Numbered from the stretch's first letter, positions 51,695 to 62,127 are shown. The stretch is 64,000 nucleotides of DNA from Stappia sp. ES.058 (GCF_900105595.1 NZ_LT629784.1:4562155-4626154); one strand, 5' to 3'. Notes: generated from the sequence alone by a model not told the origin. Program-made: numbers and translations.

Positions 51695-54204
51695 TACATA
51701 GACCAAAATTGCACATCTGGCATCCTGAAACCGCGACCAATTTCGATCCAACACGGATGCAAAGGATTGTCCTCTTCGTTGAGAGGATAAGTATCCCAAC
51801 TTGCTGGGGATAACGCGCACGGTTTGTCAAAAAGGGGCGCCATTAACTCATGACGTCTTTTCAGCAAATGCCTAGTTTCGTATGGAATGCGATTAACGAC
51901 TTCGCCCAAAGCGGCCCATTCAGCTTTGCTAGTCTTAGGGCTTTCACCGTTTAGAAACCTGGCACAGCACAGGTTTGAACTCACGAAATAAAGGGGATTC
52001 GGCTCAGGATCGCCTATCTTTTCGAGCTGAGCTTTCAGTTCGCAGAATAGCGCAATTCCTTCTTCTAGCTTTTTGGAAAGACAGTAATAAACAGCCAGAT
52101 GGTTCTTGGTATAGTAGGGATCGCCGCTCAAGCCATAGTTTTGGATGACAGCGATCAGCTCGTCCGCCGCCGCCGCTGCCGATACGGCACCCCCACGATA
52201 TTGGGCCATGACGAGCATGGAGCGCACCATGTCGCTTCTGGGAAAAGCAACATCCTCAAACCTATCAGCCAGCGCCACCGTTTCTAGCGCTAGCGACTCC
52301 GCAGCGCTATAGTTTCCGTTGCCGATATTAAGTGCTGTCAGATTAGTCAGACAGCGAAAGTATTCAGCCGGCTCCTTTGGAGTGCCCCCAACCTCCGGCC
52401 TATGAAATTGTACAGCCCTCTGGGCGCGATGAAGCGCTATGTCTGGAAGGAACAAGCTCTCCGCGCTACGACCTAGCATATGGATTTTTGACTCGGCCAT
52501 TTCGTCGTATCGGATCCTTTCGCTGAGCCTCCGGGTCAGATCTCCTTCGATGGAGCGTGCTCTGGTCTTGTCAAACTCCAACACCAGACCGGAGCGATAC
52601 AACATGGCGAGACGTAATCCCTGCTCGAATTCCGCGTCGATGTGGTGCCCCCATTCCTTTAGCCTTTCGAGCATCCTTGCCCTTCTAACGGCATCTCGCG
52701 AGTTGAGGTCGCCTTGGGATCGAACATACTCAATTTCTGCCAGTACAAGCGGAGAGTATATTGGACTTTGTTGATCCATGAGCGTGCAAGCTTCGTCAAA
52801 TCTTCCTCTGGATAGCAGTGAATATGCCTCCTGGAGGCAATCTGCTAGCGGCCCCAGTCCCTCTTCGAGAACGAGCTCTTTCTCTTCGGAGTGCATGAGG
52901 TGATGCGGTGGTCGTCCGAAGCGTAGGTTTTCTGCGGCGGCTGCGACAAAAAGATCAGCGGCACTCTTGCGGTCACCGGACTTCAAGATGTTTCGCGCTC
53001 GCCTTTGATAATCGTGAGGGGTGAGCTGGCGTAAGCATTCTGAGAAGGCTCGACGTAGTGTCTTTTCTTCCGGCCCGAGATCCTTGGCAAAAAACTCCTT
53101 TATGTATTGGTGGCGAAACTCCACTACATCACCGCGATCCTCCAAGAATCCAAAATCTCGACATAACTGGATCGCTAGCTCTGGATCACTTCCATTGTGT
53201 CGATAGACACAAAGCAGCTCCACCCGTGAGGCCGTATTTCCGATGACCGAAGCTGCGTGAAGCAGTTCCTTTGCGACATCTCCTAAAGTTCCAATGCTTC
53301 GTAAGCGCTGCAAGAAGAGGTCTTCGACAAATCGCGCGCGGTCTTCCGGCGCCAGCTCATTCACGGTGGTTCCACTATCGCTTAGGTAACGGCAGGCCTC
53401 ACCAATCACTGCGAGATGGCCGCCGCTTATTCCATGTACAAACTCAAAATCCTCATCCTTGACTGCGTCCGGGATGGCAAGTGCCTGTCGTAGGGTCCGT
53501 AATTGGGAGCGCTCAACGTACCCCATTTCGATCTCTACCGGAAGCAGCGGCACTACGTGCTTGGAGTAAGCCTCCCTCCAAATCGGCTGCTGGTAATCAG
53601 AATTTGTCGTCGTTGCTACTACCCGCAGCTGACCGAGAAACGGGAAAGCAGTCACAACTTCCCGCTTCAGCATCGTGCGTAGAAGGGAAAGAGAGTCCCG
53701 ATCCCACCAGTGCAGGTTTTCGACGATTAATAGCGCCGGTCTTCCACCTGCGTGGACCGCGAGATCTGAGAGCACAGATTGCTCGTCTTCCGCCAGGAAC
53801 ATGGAGCCACGCTTGCGCCTTGCAGCTTCGGCATCTAAGGCTTGGAGAGCACCTTCTGCATCAAACATCCCTCCCGAAGCCACCTTGGCAGCAACATTTG
53901 CTAACGCTTTTCCCACTGTGACCGCCGGCTTGAAGTAGCCAGACGTTTCAGCCTGAGCACGTTGCAGGGGGTACAATCGGCGGTTCGCCTCACCATCATC
54001 TCCTACCCCACGAAATGCGACGCCACCCGCCTCGACAAAGCTTGCGCCGATACTGCGCGCCAACCAGGTCTTGCCGCACCCGGGCGGCCCAGTGATCACT
54101 GCCGCACTCACGTCGCCGGATAGTATTCTGCCCAGCATGTCGGACACTTTATCTTGAATACCTATGGCGGTCCATAAACGCGCATCGGGCTGCCGCTCAC
54201 GCAT
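51691..54204 (-). CDS. STAND-type ATPase with helical repeats
   Basis: The 837-residue protein has Walker A GPPGCGKTW (39-47), a Walker B-like PALLIVENLHWWD, and a winged-helix-like region, followed by about 450 residues of TPR-like helices. This is the layout of signal-transducing STAND ATPases (AAA_16 and MalT-like proteins). No C-terminal effector domain or helix-turn-helix is recognisable. Such proteins often act as regulators or phage sensors. The ATG is inside the right inverted repeat, and the stop overlaps that of the ATP-grasp gene by 4 bases. Confidence 0.82.
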   Translation of the reverse strand: MRERQPDARLWTAIGIQDKVSDMLGRILSGDVSAAVITGPPGCGKTWLARSIGASFVEAGGVAFRGVGDDGEANRRLYPLQRAQAETSGYFKPAVTVGKALANVAAKVASGGMFDAEGALQALDAEAARRKRGSMFLAEDEQSVLSDLAVHAGGRPALLIVENLHWWDRDSLSLLRTMLKREVVTAFPFLGQLRVVATTTNSDYQQPIWREAYSKHVVPLLPVEIEMGYVERSQLRTLRQALAIPDAVKDEDFEFVHGISGGHLAVIGEACRYLSDSGTTVNELAPEDRARFVEDLFLQRLRSIGTLGDVAKELLHAASVIGNTASRVELLCVYRHNGSDPELAIQLCRDFGFLEDRGDVVEFRHQYIKEFFAKDLGPEEKTLRRAFSECLRQLTPHDYQRRARNILKSGDRKSAADLFVAAAAENLRFGRPPHHLMHSEEKELVLEEGLGPLADCLQEAYSLLSRGRFDEACTLMDQQSPIYSPLVLAEIEYVRSQGDLNSRDAVRRARMLERLKEWGHHIDAEFEQGLRLAMLYRSGLVLEFDKTRARSIEGDLTRRLSERIRYDEMAESKIHMLGRSAESLFLPDIALHRAQRAVQFHRPEVGGTPKEPAEYFRCLTNLTALNIGNGNYSAAESLALETVALADRFEDVAFPRSDMVRSMLVMAQYRGGAVSAAAAADELIAVIQNYGLSGDPYYTKNHLAVYYCLSKKLEEGIALFCELKAQLEKIGDPEPNPLYFVSSNLCCARFLNGESPKTSKAEWAALGEVVNRIPYETRHLLKRRHELMAPLFDKPCALSPASWDTYPLNEEDNPLHPCWIEIGRGFRMPDVQFWSMY

Positions 54205-54221
54205 TGATAATTCTCAGTTAT
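54201..54221 (-). repeat. Right copy of 21-bp perfect inverted repeat
   Basis: It is identical over 21 bases to 50565-50585 in opposite orientation and contains the ATG of the STAND ATPase gene (54202-54204). The flanking bases differ on both sides, so the identity ends exactly at the repeat. Confidence 0.9.
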
Positions 54222-54330
54222 GTGAAATTGACAATCACACTACCCTAGCGGAAGAAGCGTATCTGGCAACCGCAAACTGCTACCGCTTGTGTTCCACCGC
54301 TCGACGTCTTTGCCCGCGAAAGGAGCGCTC

Positions 54331-56619
54331 TCAATCCACCGCATCCAGAACCGCTCTCGCCATCGCTGGCAGCATCCGCGTTAACTCAGTGTGATCCCTC
54401 GCCCAAAGTCGCCGCAGCAATGACACCGGGGCATAGTCGTCATATTTAGCGGTCTCGAAGCTCTCGATGAATTCGGCGAGTGCCTGCGATGTCGGTGGCG
54501 GCGTGGTCGCCATGTGTTTCAACAGGGATCGGGCTTCCTCCAGGCTGGTATCTTCCAGTGTGATGCCGACATCGTGCGGCCAGGCTTTGACCCCTGCGCC
54601 GAGGAAGGCGAGGGCCAGGAGCGCATTCGCCTTGCTGCCGCGCCAGGTGAAGAGGTGCAAGGCTTCGTCTTCAGGCAGAAGCCGGCAGCTTTCGAGCCTC
54701 AGCTCGAGGAAAGTCTTGCGGGCCTCGGCAAGCATCCGGCGGGCTTCGGCGTCCAGATAGGGCGGGGTTGCATTTTCCAGAAGGACGTTCCGCATTTGGG
54801 CGACGAGACGGTCGTGAACCGGTTCGGCAGCCTGATCCGCGAAAAGCGGCACCTTGCCTGCCCGGTGTTGCACGACTTGAAGCACCTTGCCCGGCTCATC
54901 GACTGTTTCCACGCGCCAGCGGCGGCCGGCAAAAAGCAGGATCGAACCCGGGCCGACCTCGTTGAAAAGCGGGATCGTGCCGAGAAAGCGGTCGCCGGCG
55001 ACGAGCCGCCATTCCTGGTCGGTGGGAAAGATCGCGTAAAAATCGCGCGAGGTCGTCAGCCGTTCGCCTTCCGGACCGAGCATGATGGTGCGGTCCGGTG
55101 CCTGTTCGAGAAGGGCCGGATCATGCGCTGCCATGGCCCGCAAAAGCTCCGCGTAGTCGCTTGTGCTCAGCGCGGAGAGAGGGCCGGTGCCGCAAATCGC
55201 CCGATAGAGCGTGTCGGCGCGCGCGCCACCCTGGGCTGCAATGATCGACAACGTTTGATGCAGAGCGACGGTTACGTTGGCCGGATCTGCCTCCGGCGGC
55301 TCGATGAAACGCTCGACAAGAAGTTGTATCGAGGCGATCGCCTGGACGAGATCGAGCCGCAATCGGTCGAGCGGGCCACTTTCGGGAAACAGGTGCGGCG
55401 CGCGGCAATAGATGCGCAGGATCGCCGGCGCGCCCTTGCGCCGACCGCTGCGACCGAGCCTCTGGCGCAATGAGGCAAGCGAGCGCGGGGCGCCGACCTG
55501 GGCGACCGAGACGACGGAACCCAGATCAATGCCAAGTTCCAGCGTCGTCGTGGCAACGGCCGTGGTCGGCAGGTCGCCCTGTTTCAAGCGCGCCTCCACC
55601 TCGTGGCGTGCATGGCGCGAAAGGCTGCCGTGATGGGCGAAGAACTCGTTTGGAACATTGTGTCGCTCGGCGCGGCGCTGAAGCCGGTCGGTGATGGCCT
55701 CGACCATCTTGCGCGATCCGCCGAACACAAGGTTGTTGCTGCCGCGCAACGTGTCGAACATGTGGTCGCCGATCCCGTCAAGCGCGCGCACCGGCGGCTC
55801 GTCGCTCTCCACGATATCGAAGAAGTCCACGTCCGCAGGCTCCTCGTAGCCACGGATCTGGAGCTTCAGTTCCGGAGATCCGGTCCTGGCCTCGATGATG
55901 TGGACGTTCGCGGTGTCCTCCCAGTTCAACCAGCGCGCAGCGATGGTGAGATCACCGATCGTGGCGGACAGGCCAACCCGACGGGGCCGCTTGTCCGCAA
56001 GCGCATCGATGCGGCGAAGCAGGCTCGCCAGATGCAGGCCGCGCGGCCCCTGAAGGAAAGCGTGCAACTCGTCGATGACGATGAATTCGAGCCCGCCGAA
56101 AAGCCGTCGGGCCGCCTCGGGCTTGCGCACCAGCAGGGCTTCGATCGATTCCGGCGTGATCAGCGCGATGCCGGCCGGATTGCCCAGCACTTTCGCCTTG
56201 GCCCCGGCCGGCGCATCCCCGTGCCAGCGCACGACCGGAATGTCGAGCCGTTCGCACAGCGGTTCCAACCGACGAAACTGATCGTTGATGAGAGCCTTCA
56301 GCGGGCCGACATAGAGCGCGGACAGTCCTCCGCCTTCGTGCTCTGCGATCCGGGTCAGGACCGGGAGAAACGCGGCTTCCGTCTTGCCTGCTGCGGTCGC
56401 CGCCGCAACGAGGACATCGCCGGTTTCTTCCAGCACGGCGCGGATCGTCTTTTCCTGCACATCGCGCAGTTCCGACCAGTTCTGCTCCCAGATCCAGCGG
56501 CGGATCTGCGGGTGCAGCCGGTCAAAAGCCGCGATCTCAGAGGCGGAGGGAGGCAAGGTCGCCATCGCTGCCCGGGCCTGGGTCTGAGCTTGCGTCGCCT
56601 TCGTCCTCGGCACCGTCAT
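54331..56619 (-). CDS. sngC: Lhr-like DEAD/DEAH helicase, Shango SngC-like
   Basis: The 762-residue superfamily 2 helicase has motif I AATAAGKTEAAFLP (near 73-86), Ia/Ib (YVGPLKALINDQ), motif II DELH, motif III SATIG, and motif VI RQRLGRSGRR, followed by an Lhr-like C-terminal region. It is shorter than full-length Lhr. It comes after the DUF2791-type ATPase gene (overlap of up to 83 bases) and the TerB gene, the gene set of the Shango anti-phage system. An ATG at 56565 is an alternative start that would shorten the overlap. Confidence 0.85.
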   Translation of the reverse strand: MTVPRTKATQAQTQARAAMATLPPSASEIAAFDRLHPQIRRWIWEQNWSELRDVQEKTIRAVLEETGDVLVAAATAAGKTEAAFLPVLTRIAEHEGGGLSALYVGPLKALINDQFRRLEPLCERLDIPVVRWHGDAPAGAKAKVLGNPAGIALITPESIEALLVRKPEAARRLFGGLEFIVIDELHAFLQGPRGLHLASLLRRIDALADKRPRRVGLSATIGDLTIAARWLNWEDTANVHIIEARTGSPELKLQIRGYEEPADVDFFDIVESDEPPVRALDGIGDHMFDTLRGSNNLVFGGSRKMVEAITDRLQRRAERHNVPNEFFAHHGSLSRHARHEVEARLKQGDLPTTAVATTTLELGIDLGSVVSVAQVGAPRSLASLRQRLGRSGRRKGAPAILRIYCRAPHLFPESGPLDRLRLDLVQAIASIQLLVERFIEPPEADPANVTVALHQTLSIIAAQGGARADTLYRAICGTGPLSALSTSDYAELLRAMAAHDPALLEQAPDRTIMLGPEGERLTTSRDFYAIFPTDQEWRLVAGDRFLGTIPLFNEVGPGSILLFAGRRWRVETVDEPGKVLQVVQHRAGKVPLFADQAAEPVHDRLVAQMRNVLLENATPPYLDAEARRMLAEARKTFLELRLESCRLLPEDEALHLFTWRGSKANALLALAFLGAGVKAWPHDVGITLEDTSLEEARSLLKHMATTPPPTSQALAEFIESFETAKYDDYAPVSLLRRLWARDHTELTRMLPAMARAVLDAVD

Positions 56620-57865
56620 CAGTGTCTGCGGCGAGTTCGACGTCGCCCAGCAAGGACCGCCAGTCGGTTCCCGGGTTCTGGTCGAGAACGGCCAACAGTT
56701 GCACGAAGGCCTTGATGGTGGAGCGCGGCGTGCGGAAATAGGCCTCGCCGATGCGCTGGTTGCAATGGGCCATGAAGGCCGTCAGCGCCTCGTCCGGGAC
56801 GAGATAGTGCTCCGGCTCGCCAAGCGCGAAGACCTTGCGGATGTTGCCGAGCAGGACGAGCAGTTCTTCCGGCGTCAGGCTTTGAAGCCTAATGACGGGG
56901 CCCGTGAAGTCAACGAGGCCGTTGCGGGCGAAAGCATTTTCAGCCAGGCGCGATTGCAGTGCCGGGTAGCTGTAGAGACCGCGACGGGTGTCCATCAGGA
57001 ACTCAGGCGTTCCGCCGAACAGGAAGCCGAGACCCGAAACGCTTCCTTGAAGAACGTCGTTCAGCATGGCGAGTATCTGCTCGAAATTCTGGTTCCGGGC
57101 TTGTGCGCTTTGCAGCTTGTAGAGGTTCACCATCTCGTCGAAGACGACGAGGAGCCCGGCATAGCCCGCCTGCCGTACGAAAGCTGCCAAGAGCTTGAGC
57201 CCGTCATAGACATCCGCATCGTCGATGATCGTGCGCACGCCAAGCGCCTGCCGGGCCTCGGTCTTGGTGGAGTATTCCCCGCGCAGCCAGCGCAGCGCGG
57301 CTCCTTTGAGGATTTCGTCGTCGCTCTCGCTGCCGCGCCAGTAGGCTTTCAGCACGGTTGCGAAATCATAGCCGCCGACGAGATCCTGCAAATGAGCAAG
57401 ACGTTCGTCGATGACCTGCTCGACCGGAACGCCGTTTCGTTCGCTTTCGCGGGTGCACCCGGTGACGAATTTTTCCACCACGCTTGCAAGCGCACCGCCA
57501 TCCGGCTTGGTGCGGGTCGCCATGTTGCGGACGGCTTCTGCATAAAGCCCGCGCGCCTGGCCGCCTGTTGCATGGATCCGGCGATCGGGGGCGAGATCCG
57601 CATGAACCGTCACCAGTTTTCGTTCCAGCGCGATAAGGCGGGTAAGGTTGAGAAAGAAGGTCTTTCCGGCACCATATTCGCCGATGATGAAGCGGAGTGC
57701 GGCTCCGTCGCCGGCGATACGGTCAATATCGCGCACGAGCGCGGAAACCTCTCCGGCGCGACCGACCTGAACATGCTGCAAACCAGTGCGCGGAACGACG
57801 CCTGCCGCGAGCGCCTGAAGGATCGTGTCCTTATCCTTGCCGCGGATGGGCTTTTGCGTGCTCAT
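56537..57865 (-). CDS. sngB: DUF2791/BrxD-like ATPase, Shango SngB-like
   Basis: The 442-residue P-loop ATPase has Walker A FIIGEYGAGKTFFL (62-69 core) and Walker B GLLVVFDEMVNL, with TPEFLMDTRRGLYSYPAL as a family signature of the BrxD-like DUF2791 proteins. The start at 57865 overlaps the TerB gene stop (ATGA), so translation depends on the TerB frame being read through. The C-terminal 35 residues are acidic and disordered. With an Lhr-like helicase next to it, it fits the ATPase of the Shango defence system; BREX type 2 has a similar ATPase-helicase pair, but no other BREX genes are here. Confidence 0.85.
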   Translation of the reverse strand: MSTQKPIRGKDKDTILQALAAGVVPRTGLQHVQVGRAGEVSALVRDIDRIAGDGAALRFIIGEYGAGKTFFLNLTRLIALERKLVTVHADLAPDRRIHATGGQARGLYAEAVRNMATRTKPDGGALASVVEKFVTGCTRESERNGVPVEQVIDERLAHLQDLVGGYDFATVLKAYWRGSESDDEILKGAALRWLRGEYSTKTEARQALGVRTIIDDADVYDGLKLLAAFVRQAGYAGLLVVFDEMVNLYKLQSAQARNQNFEQILAMLNDVLQGSVSGLGFLFGGTPEFLMDTRRGLYSYPALQSRLAENAFARNGLVDFTGPVIRLQSLTPEELLVLLGNIRKVFALGEPEHYLVPDEALTAFMAHCNQRIGEAYFRTPRSTIKAFVQLLAVLDQNPGTDWRSLLGDVELAADTDDGAEDEGDASSDPGPGSDGDLASLRL

Positions 57866-60195
57866 GAGCGCATTTCCTTCGTTTCCCGACATATTTCATG
57901 CAACAGCGGCCGCATGTGTTCGGCCACCGTCAGTTCATCGTCATCCTCGAGAACGGGTTCGTCGTAGAGCTCGAAGCCCCATTCGTTGATTGTCTCGATC
58001 GCGCCATCCGGCAGCACGCGAAGTTCCTTCGCGCGTCCCTCGAAGGCCGAGCGCTCGACCCGTTGTTCAGTGAGCAGGAAGAGAAGGAGATCTCCGTGTT
58101 CCGTATCCAGGCCGTCGAACGGCCGCCGGTGCGAACTTGCCTGGGGACGGTGAGGGGTGACCGAGGCTTCCTCTTCGATGAAAATTTCGGAGAGAAGACT
58201 GGAAACGGCACTGGTCTCGGAAAGGATACGGGTCAGTCGATCGTTGTCGATATCCACTTGCGCCCTTGTTGCAGATACAGGTGCCGGTGCCGGAGGCGGC
58301 GGAATGGGATGTCCGGGCTCCGATGTTTCCGTCATGACCGTGACGGGCTCCTCGGCGACCACGTTGCCGCTGTGAAGGGCGCCATAGAGCTCTTCCTTCG
58401 GGAAGCCCAGCGTTTTCCAGAGCTTCTCGATGAAGACGACTTCCGAGTGCGAGACATGACCGTCGGCAAGGACGACGGCCACGGTGGCCTGCGCGACGCG
58501 GCGGCGACCGGCGTCGTCCAGTTTTGCCAGTCCCTTCATGAGCGCGCGGCTGTTGGCGGTGCCGCCAAGGAGGGCGCTGGCGTACGCAAGGAGACGGACG
58601 CGCTCGACAGGACCAAGCCCGGGTACCGCACTTATTTCCTGCTGCAGGGTCGCAAGTTCGCTCGCATCCACGACGCCGTCGGCCCAAGCGGCCAGAGCAT
58701 TGATTTCCACGATGGTCCGCGCCGCGTGGAACTGCGCGCGATCCTGATCCACAGCCGCCGCATTGGCGGCCCGGAAGAAAACGACCGTACCATCGGGGGG
58801 AGGCGGAACCGCACCGTAGCGACGGTCGGGTTCATAGCCGATGTCGAGCCGGTCGAGCGCGGCGCCCAGCTTGTTGAAGAGGGAGGCGGGACCTTCCCCT
58901 CTCCCGGCGCTCCCAATCCCACCTTTTCGCAAAGCTCGGCCAAAGCGATCTTGCCCGTTGGCCGTCCGGCAAACGTCTCGGAGATTTTTTGCGAAAGTGC
59001 CTTGAGGGGATTGTCATCGTCGCACGACAGGAAGGCCTTTGGCAGAAGCACCGCGGCCTCGGTGCTTTGCGCATCCTCCGGCCGCTTGCCGACAAAGCGG
59101 CTGTAGCTCTCCAGGTCGCTCGTGCAGGTCTCCGCGATGGCGGCGAAACCTTTCAGCGGGCTTGTCAGGCTCGTGATGTCAGGAATTGCTGTGGCACCGG
59201 TCAGGGTGGCCGTGAAGGTGCCGCTGGCGGCTCGGTAGCCGGTATTCTTCAAGGTGCGCTTTGGCGTGCGGACCTTGAGGCCTTCGGGATGACGTTCCTG
59301 AAAACGGATCTTCCAAAGGGTCTGGAACAGATCAAAGCACCGTTTTGCCGGTGTTCGCAGGCGCGTCTCGGGCAATGATACGAACCAGAGCAGGCAATCT
59401 TCCGCGTCGAGGACCTGACCATCGGCAAGCCGGGCACCCAGATACAGGCGTGCGGGGAGGGGGAATTCGAAGCCGTGACTTGCCTCGGCGTCGATTTCGG
59501 GTCTCGTGCGGAGATTGCCGGAAAGCGGCGAGGCAAATTCGAGGAATTGCGTTGCGTAGTTTCGAAACGATCCGTTTCGGCCATAAATCGAAATCAGGCG
59601 CCGCACTTCATCGATGATGGCGTCATTGTCTCGAGACGCCTCATCGACGAAAAAAACGTCGCTCGAGGCCATAAAAATAGAGAAAGACGTACCCGATAGA
59701 GGCATCGGGATCGTCGCGCGCGGATGCCAGCCATTCGAGATAGGATCGGCGGGCATTCGGATGGATCCGGCTATAGGAGGGCCAATACGGCATGGACTGA
59801 CCGGCGGGATCACCTCCGCGGCCGATCATGAGGCTGGGATTGACGAGGCAATTCTCCGGTTGATCGAAATCCGTCGCGCAAAGCGATTGTCCGAAATAGA
59901 AATTCCCGCCCAATATCTCCAAGCCGGCGATTGCGACCTTGTCTCCGGGAGACACCCAGCGTGCGGGAGATGCCGCTGAAGCGGTTTGCCTTGAGGATTT
60001 GTATTGTCGGGACGCACCCGCTTGTTGCCAGCGCTCCTCCGGGATCCCTGACATAGTGGCCTGCGAGGGCGAAGAACTTCCTGTGGCGCCTTCTTGTCGT
60101 CTGAAAATGTAGAAAATGACGGCAATACCGGCGAGAATCAGCAAGAGTTCCAAGTCTCTTCCTCCAAGAGCTTGGTTTGAAACAGATTGCAGCAT
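57862..60195 (-). pseudogene. sngA: TerB_N/TerB/TerB_C protein with two frameshifts, Shango SngA-like
   Basis: Three consecutive frames together make one protein of about 777 residues. Segment 1 (60195 to about 59650) has an N-terminal TM helix (LELLLILAGIAVIFYIF) and the start of TerB_N (SRIHPNARRSYLEWLASAR). Segment 2 (to about 58897) completes TerB_N. Segment 3 (to 57862) has the TerB helical domain (ALAAWADGVVDASELATLQQE) and TerB_C. The first break is at an A7/T7 run (59650-59656), where one base too many is present. The second is at a C4/G4 run (58896-58899), where one is missing. Either the gene is dead, or the frames are joined by slippage, or the runs are sequencing errors. Confidence 0.75.
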
Positions 60196-60269
60196 GGCAC
60201 AGGACCATCCCGCATGGGAAGGTTCCCGTGCAGAGCCTGTTCCACTGAAATGCGGGGAGTAGTTCAAAC

Positions 60270-60690
60270 CTCACGACCGAACAGGAAGACGAGCTTTTGC
60301 GCGATCTCTGGGCAATCACCGAGACGCTGGTCGATCAATCGCTTTCCTTGCCATTTTACCCCCTGCAATTGTCTGTTGCATGTGAGGTATTTGATGCGCT
60401 CGAACAGGAAATTGCGGCAGAAGCCACCAAAGCCCAACTGAAGAAGGGCGACGACTTGGCATCGCAAGAAAACAGATGCCGCGAATTCGTAGCCTGCAAG
60501 GGCTATCAGGTGGTGTAGACCTTCAGGGCGAAGGCGTCTCCTGCGGCATCGTGGATCGTCCCGCCTTCAAGCAGATGCTTGCCTGGCTTAGAAAAGCCGC
60601 GCCGAGGAGCCTGTTGTCCTGATCGATGACATCTCCCGCATGGCCAGAGGCGTTGAAGCGCATTGGAAACTGCGCGCCAGTCGGCGCGGA
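60270..60690 (+). pseudogene. Serine recombinase remnant
   Basis: In one frame the sequence reads LKKGDDLASQENRCREFVACKGYQVV and stops at a TAG (60516). In the next frames it reads GEGVSCGIVDRPAFKQMLAWLRK, then EEPVVLIDDISRMARGVEAHWKLR. Together these match the N-terminal catalytic domain of a large serine recombinase, broken by a nonsense codon and two frame changes. The upstream 50 residues (about 60270-60420) are of unknown origin. The C-terminal DNA-binding part is missing. Confidence 0.55.
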
Positions 60691-61162
60691 CACGTTGCCG
60701 TAGGTTGGGTGCCTGCGGCTGAACGCTGGATCATGCCATGCCGGGTCACGGACATTTCTCCCGGTTCGTCGCCGCTGCGTGCGGCGGTCTGCGGGGCTGT
60801 CTCCATGGTTCGACCCCCTTGATGACGATCATGCACCCGCCACAGCAGGGGCAAGACGCTAATGGCGCGTGGCGCGCTGCGTGCCATATCGCTCAACAGC
60901 TAGGCGGTGATCTCTCCGTTAAATTTGCATGGCGCGAAAAGGATGCGGCAGCGTTCCCCGGCGTCACCGGCCAGATGACCGTTTGATCTTGCGCGAAATG
61001 CCATTTGTTTTTGCGCGCTACAGCACCGCCAAACCCTCTTGAAACTGGTCTTTGCGGCCCCTTTGCCCTATGCGCGGAAGCAGGGTTTTCGAACCGCGAA
61101 AACCACCAGCCCGTTCAAGGTGTTAGCGTCGATTTGTGGGAATCGAAAAGGAATGGCGGGCC

Positions 61163-61201
61163 GAAGCCGACGAAAAAGAGAACTACACCTACGCTATAGC
61201 C
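61163..61201 (+). repeat. 39-bp direct repeat, copy 1
   Basis: It begins GAAGCCGACGAAAAAGAG and is 38/39 identical to 62336-62374. In one frame both copies read KPTKKRTTPT followed by one residue and TAG, so they may be duplicated ends of a gene. Confidence 0.8.
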
Positions 61202-61457
61202 TCCAAACTGATTGAAGTCGCTTATTGCATGAGTCGCGGCTAAAAATCGCTCGTACCAATGGAAATCGCGCAACCGAACTCTCCCGTAATTTGTAGCGAA
61301 TGGCGGCATTGAGCCAAAGCCGCCATTCAAGCCCAACAGGATCGAGCGACCGGGCCGATCGATCCTGCTCTGCCCCTAACGCTATCGGGCCATCAGCGCG
61401 AACACGCCCCACCCCAAATACTCACGCGTGTACTCTGCGTACCGTGTGGGTCTGACG

Positions 61458-62127
61458 TCAGATGTGTTCGGACTTCAGACGCGAAGTCATCATCGGGGTT
61501 TCCTCCAGCCAATGGCGCATGGTGAGCCATTTCGCGGCCTCGTACCTATCCCAGCCTTCCCGATCCGCCAGAACCATTTCGACGACATCGTAACCAAGCT
61601 CTCCGAAGGAGCCGATCAGGTTCGGAAGCATCAGAAAATCCGAGATCGAACCGGCGCCACACTCCCTTGGCGACCTCTTCGCTGGGAGGGGTCTTAAGCC
61701 AGTAGGGCTCGCCGATGAGAATGATCCCATTGGGAAGAAGGCTCTTGGCCAGAAGGTCGATAGCACCGGCAACGCCCCCGCCAATCCATGTGGCGCCGAC
61801 ACAGGCGGCTACACCAACCTTTTCATCGGAGACATAGCCCGTAGCGTCATCGTGGATGAAGTTGACCTGATCGGAAACGCCGAGCGCTTCGGCGCGCGCT
61901 TTCGCCTGTTCGGAAAACACCCGGCTCATGTCAATGCTTGTGCCATTGATACCGAAATCGCGCGCCCAGGTGCACAGCATCTCTCCCGAGCCACTGCCGA
62001 GATCGAGTATGCTGGTGCCAGGCTTCATCCGCAGCACCCTGCCGAGCGTGTCGTACTTGGCGGGGGTGAAAGGGTTGTGAATGCGGTGTCTGCTTTCTGT
62101 GATGTTGAAAATGCGGGGAATATCCAT
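61458..62127 (-). pseudogene. Class I SAM methyltransferase, frameshifted
   Basis: The first part (62127 to about 61670) reads MDIPRIFNITESRHRIHNPF and contains SAM motif I (ILDLGSGSGEMLCTWARDFG) and an acidic strand-2 residue (GTSIDMSR). After EPYWLKTPPSEEVAK the homologous text continues in another frame as ECGAGSISDFLMLPN, then ELGYDVVEMVLADREGWDRYEAAKW. Removing one base from the C3/G3 run at 61664-61666 would rejoin them. The joined protein has about 222 residues, close to normal length. No partner gene is visible. Confidence 0.75.

Larger units (their letters stand above)
60196..61457. other. Region without intact genes
   Basis: Apart from the recombinase remnant at 60270-60690 and one copy of the 39-bp repeat at 61163, I see no gene. 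Short frames are present but none has a credible start site or family signature. Confidence 0.5.

Noticed and set aside
54331-57865. BREX type 2 system
   Set aside because: The ATPase and helicase resemble BrxD and a BREX helicase, but pglX, pglZ, brxC and others are missing and a TerB-domain gene is present instead, which fits Shango.
60640-61199. Several short plus-strand frames
   Set aside because: They lack start sites, family motifs and consistent codon use, and overlap the recombinase remnant and the 39-bp repeat.
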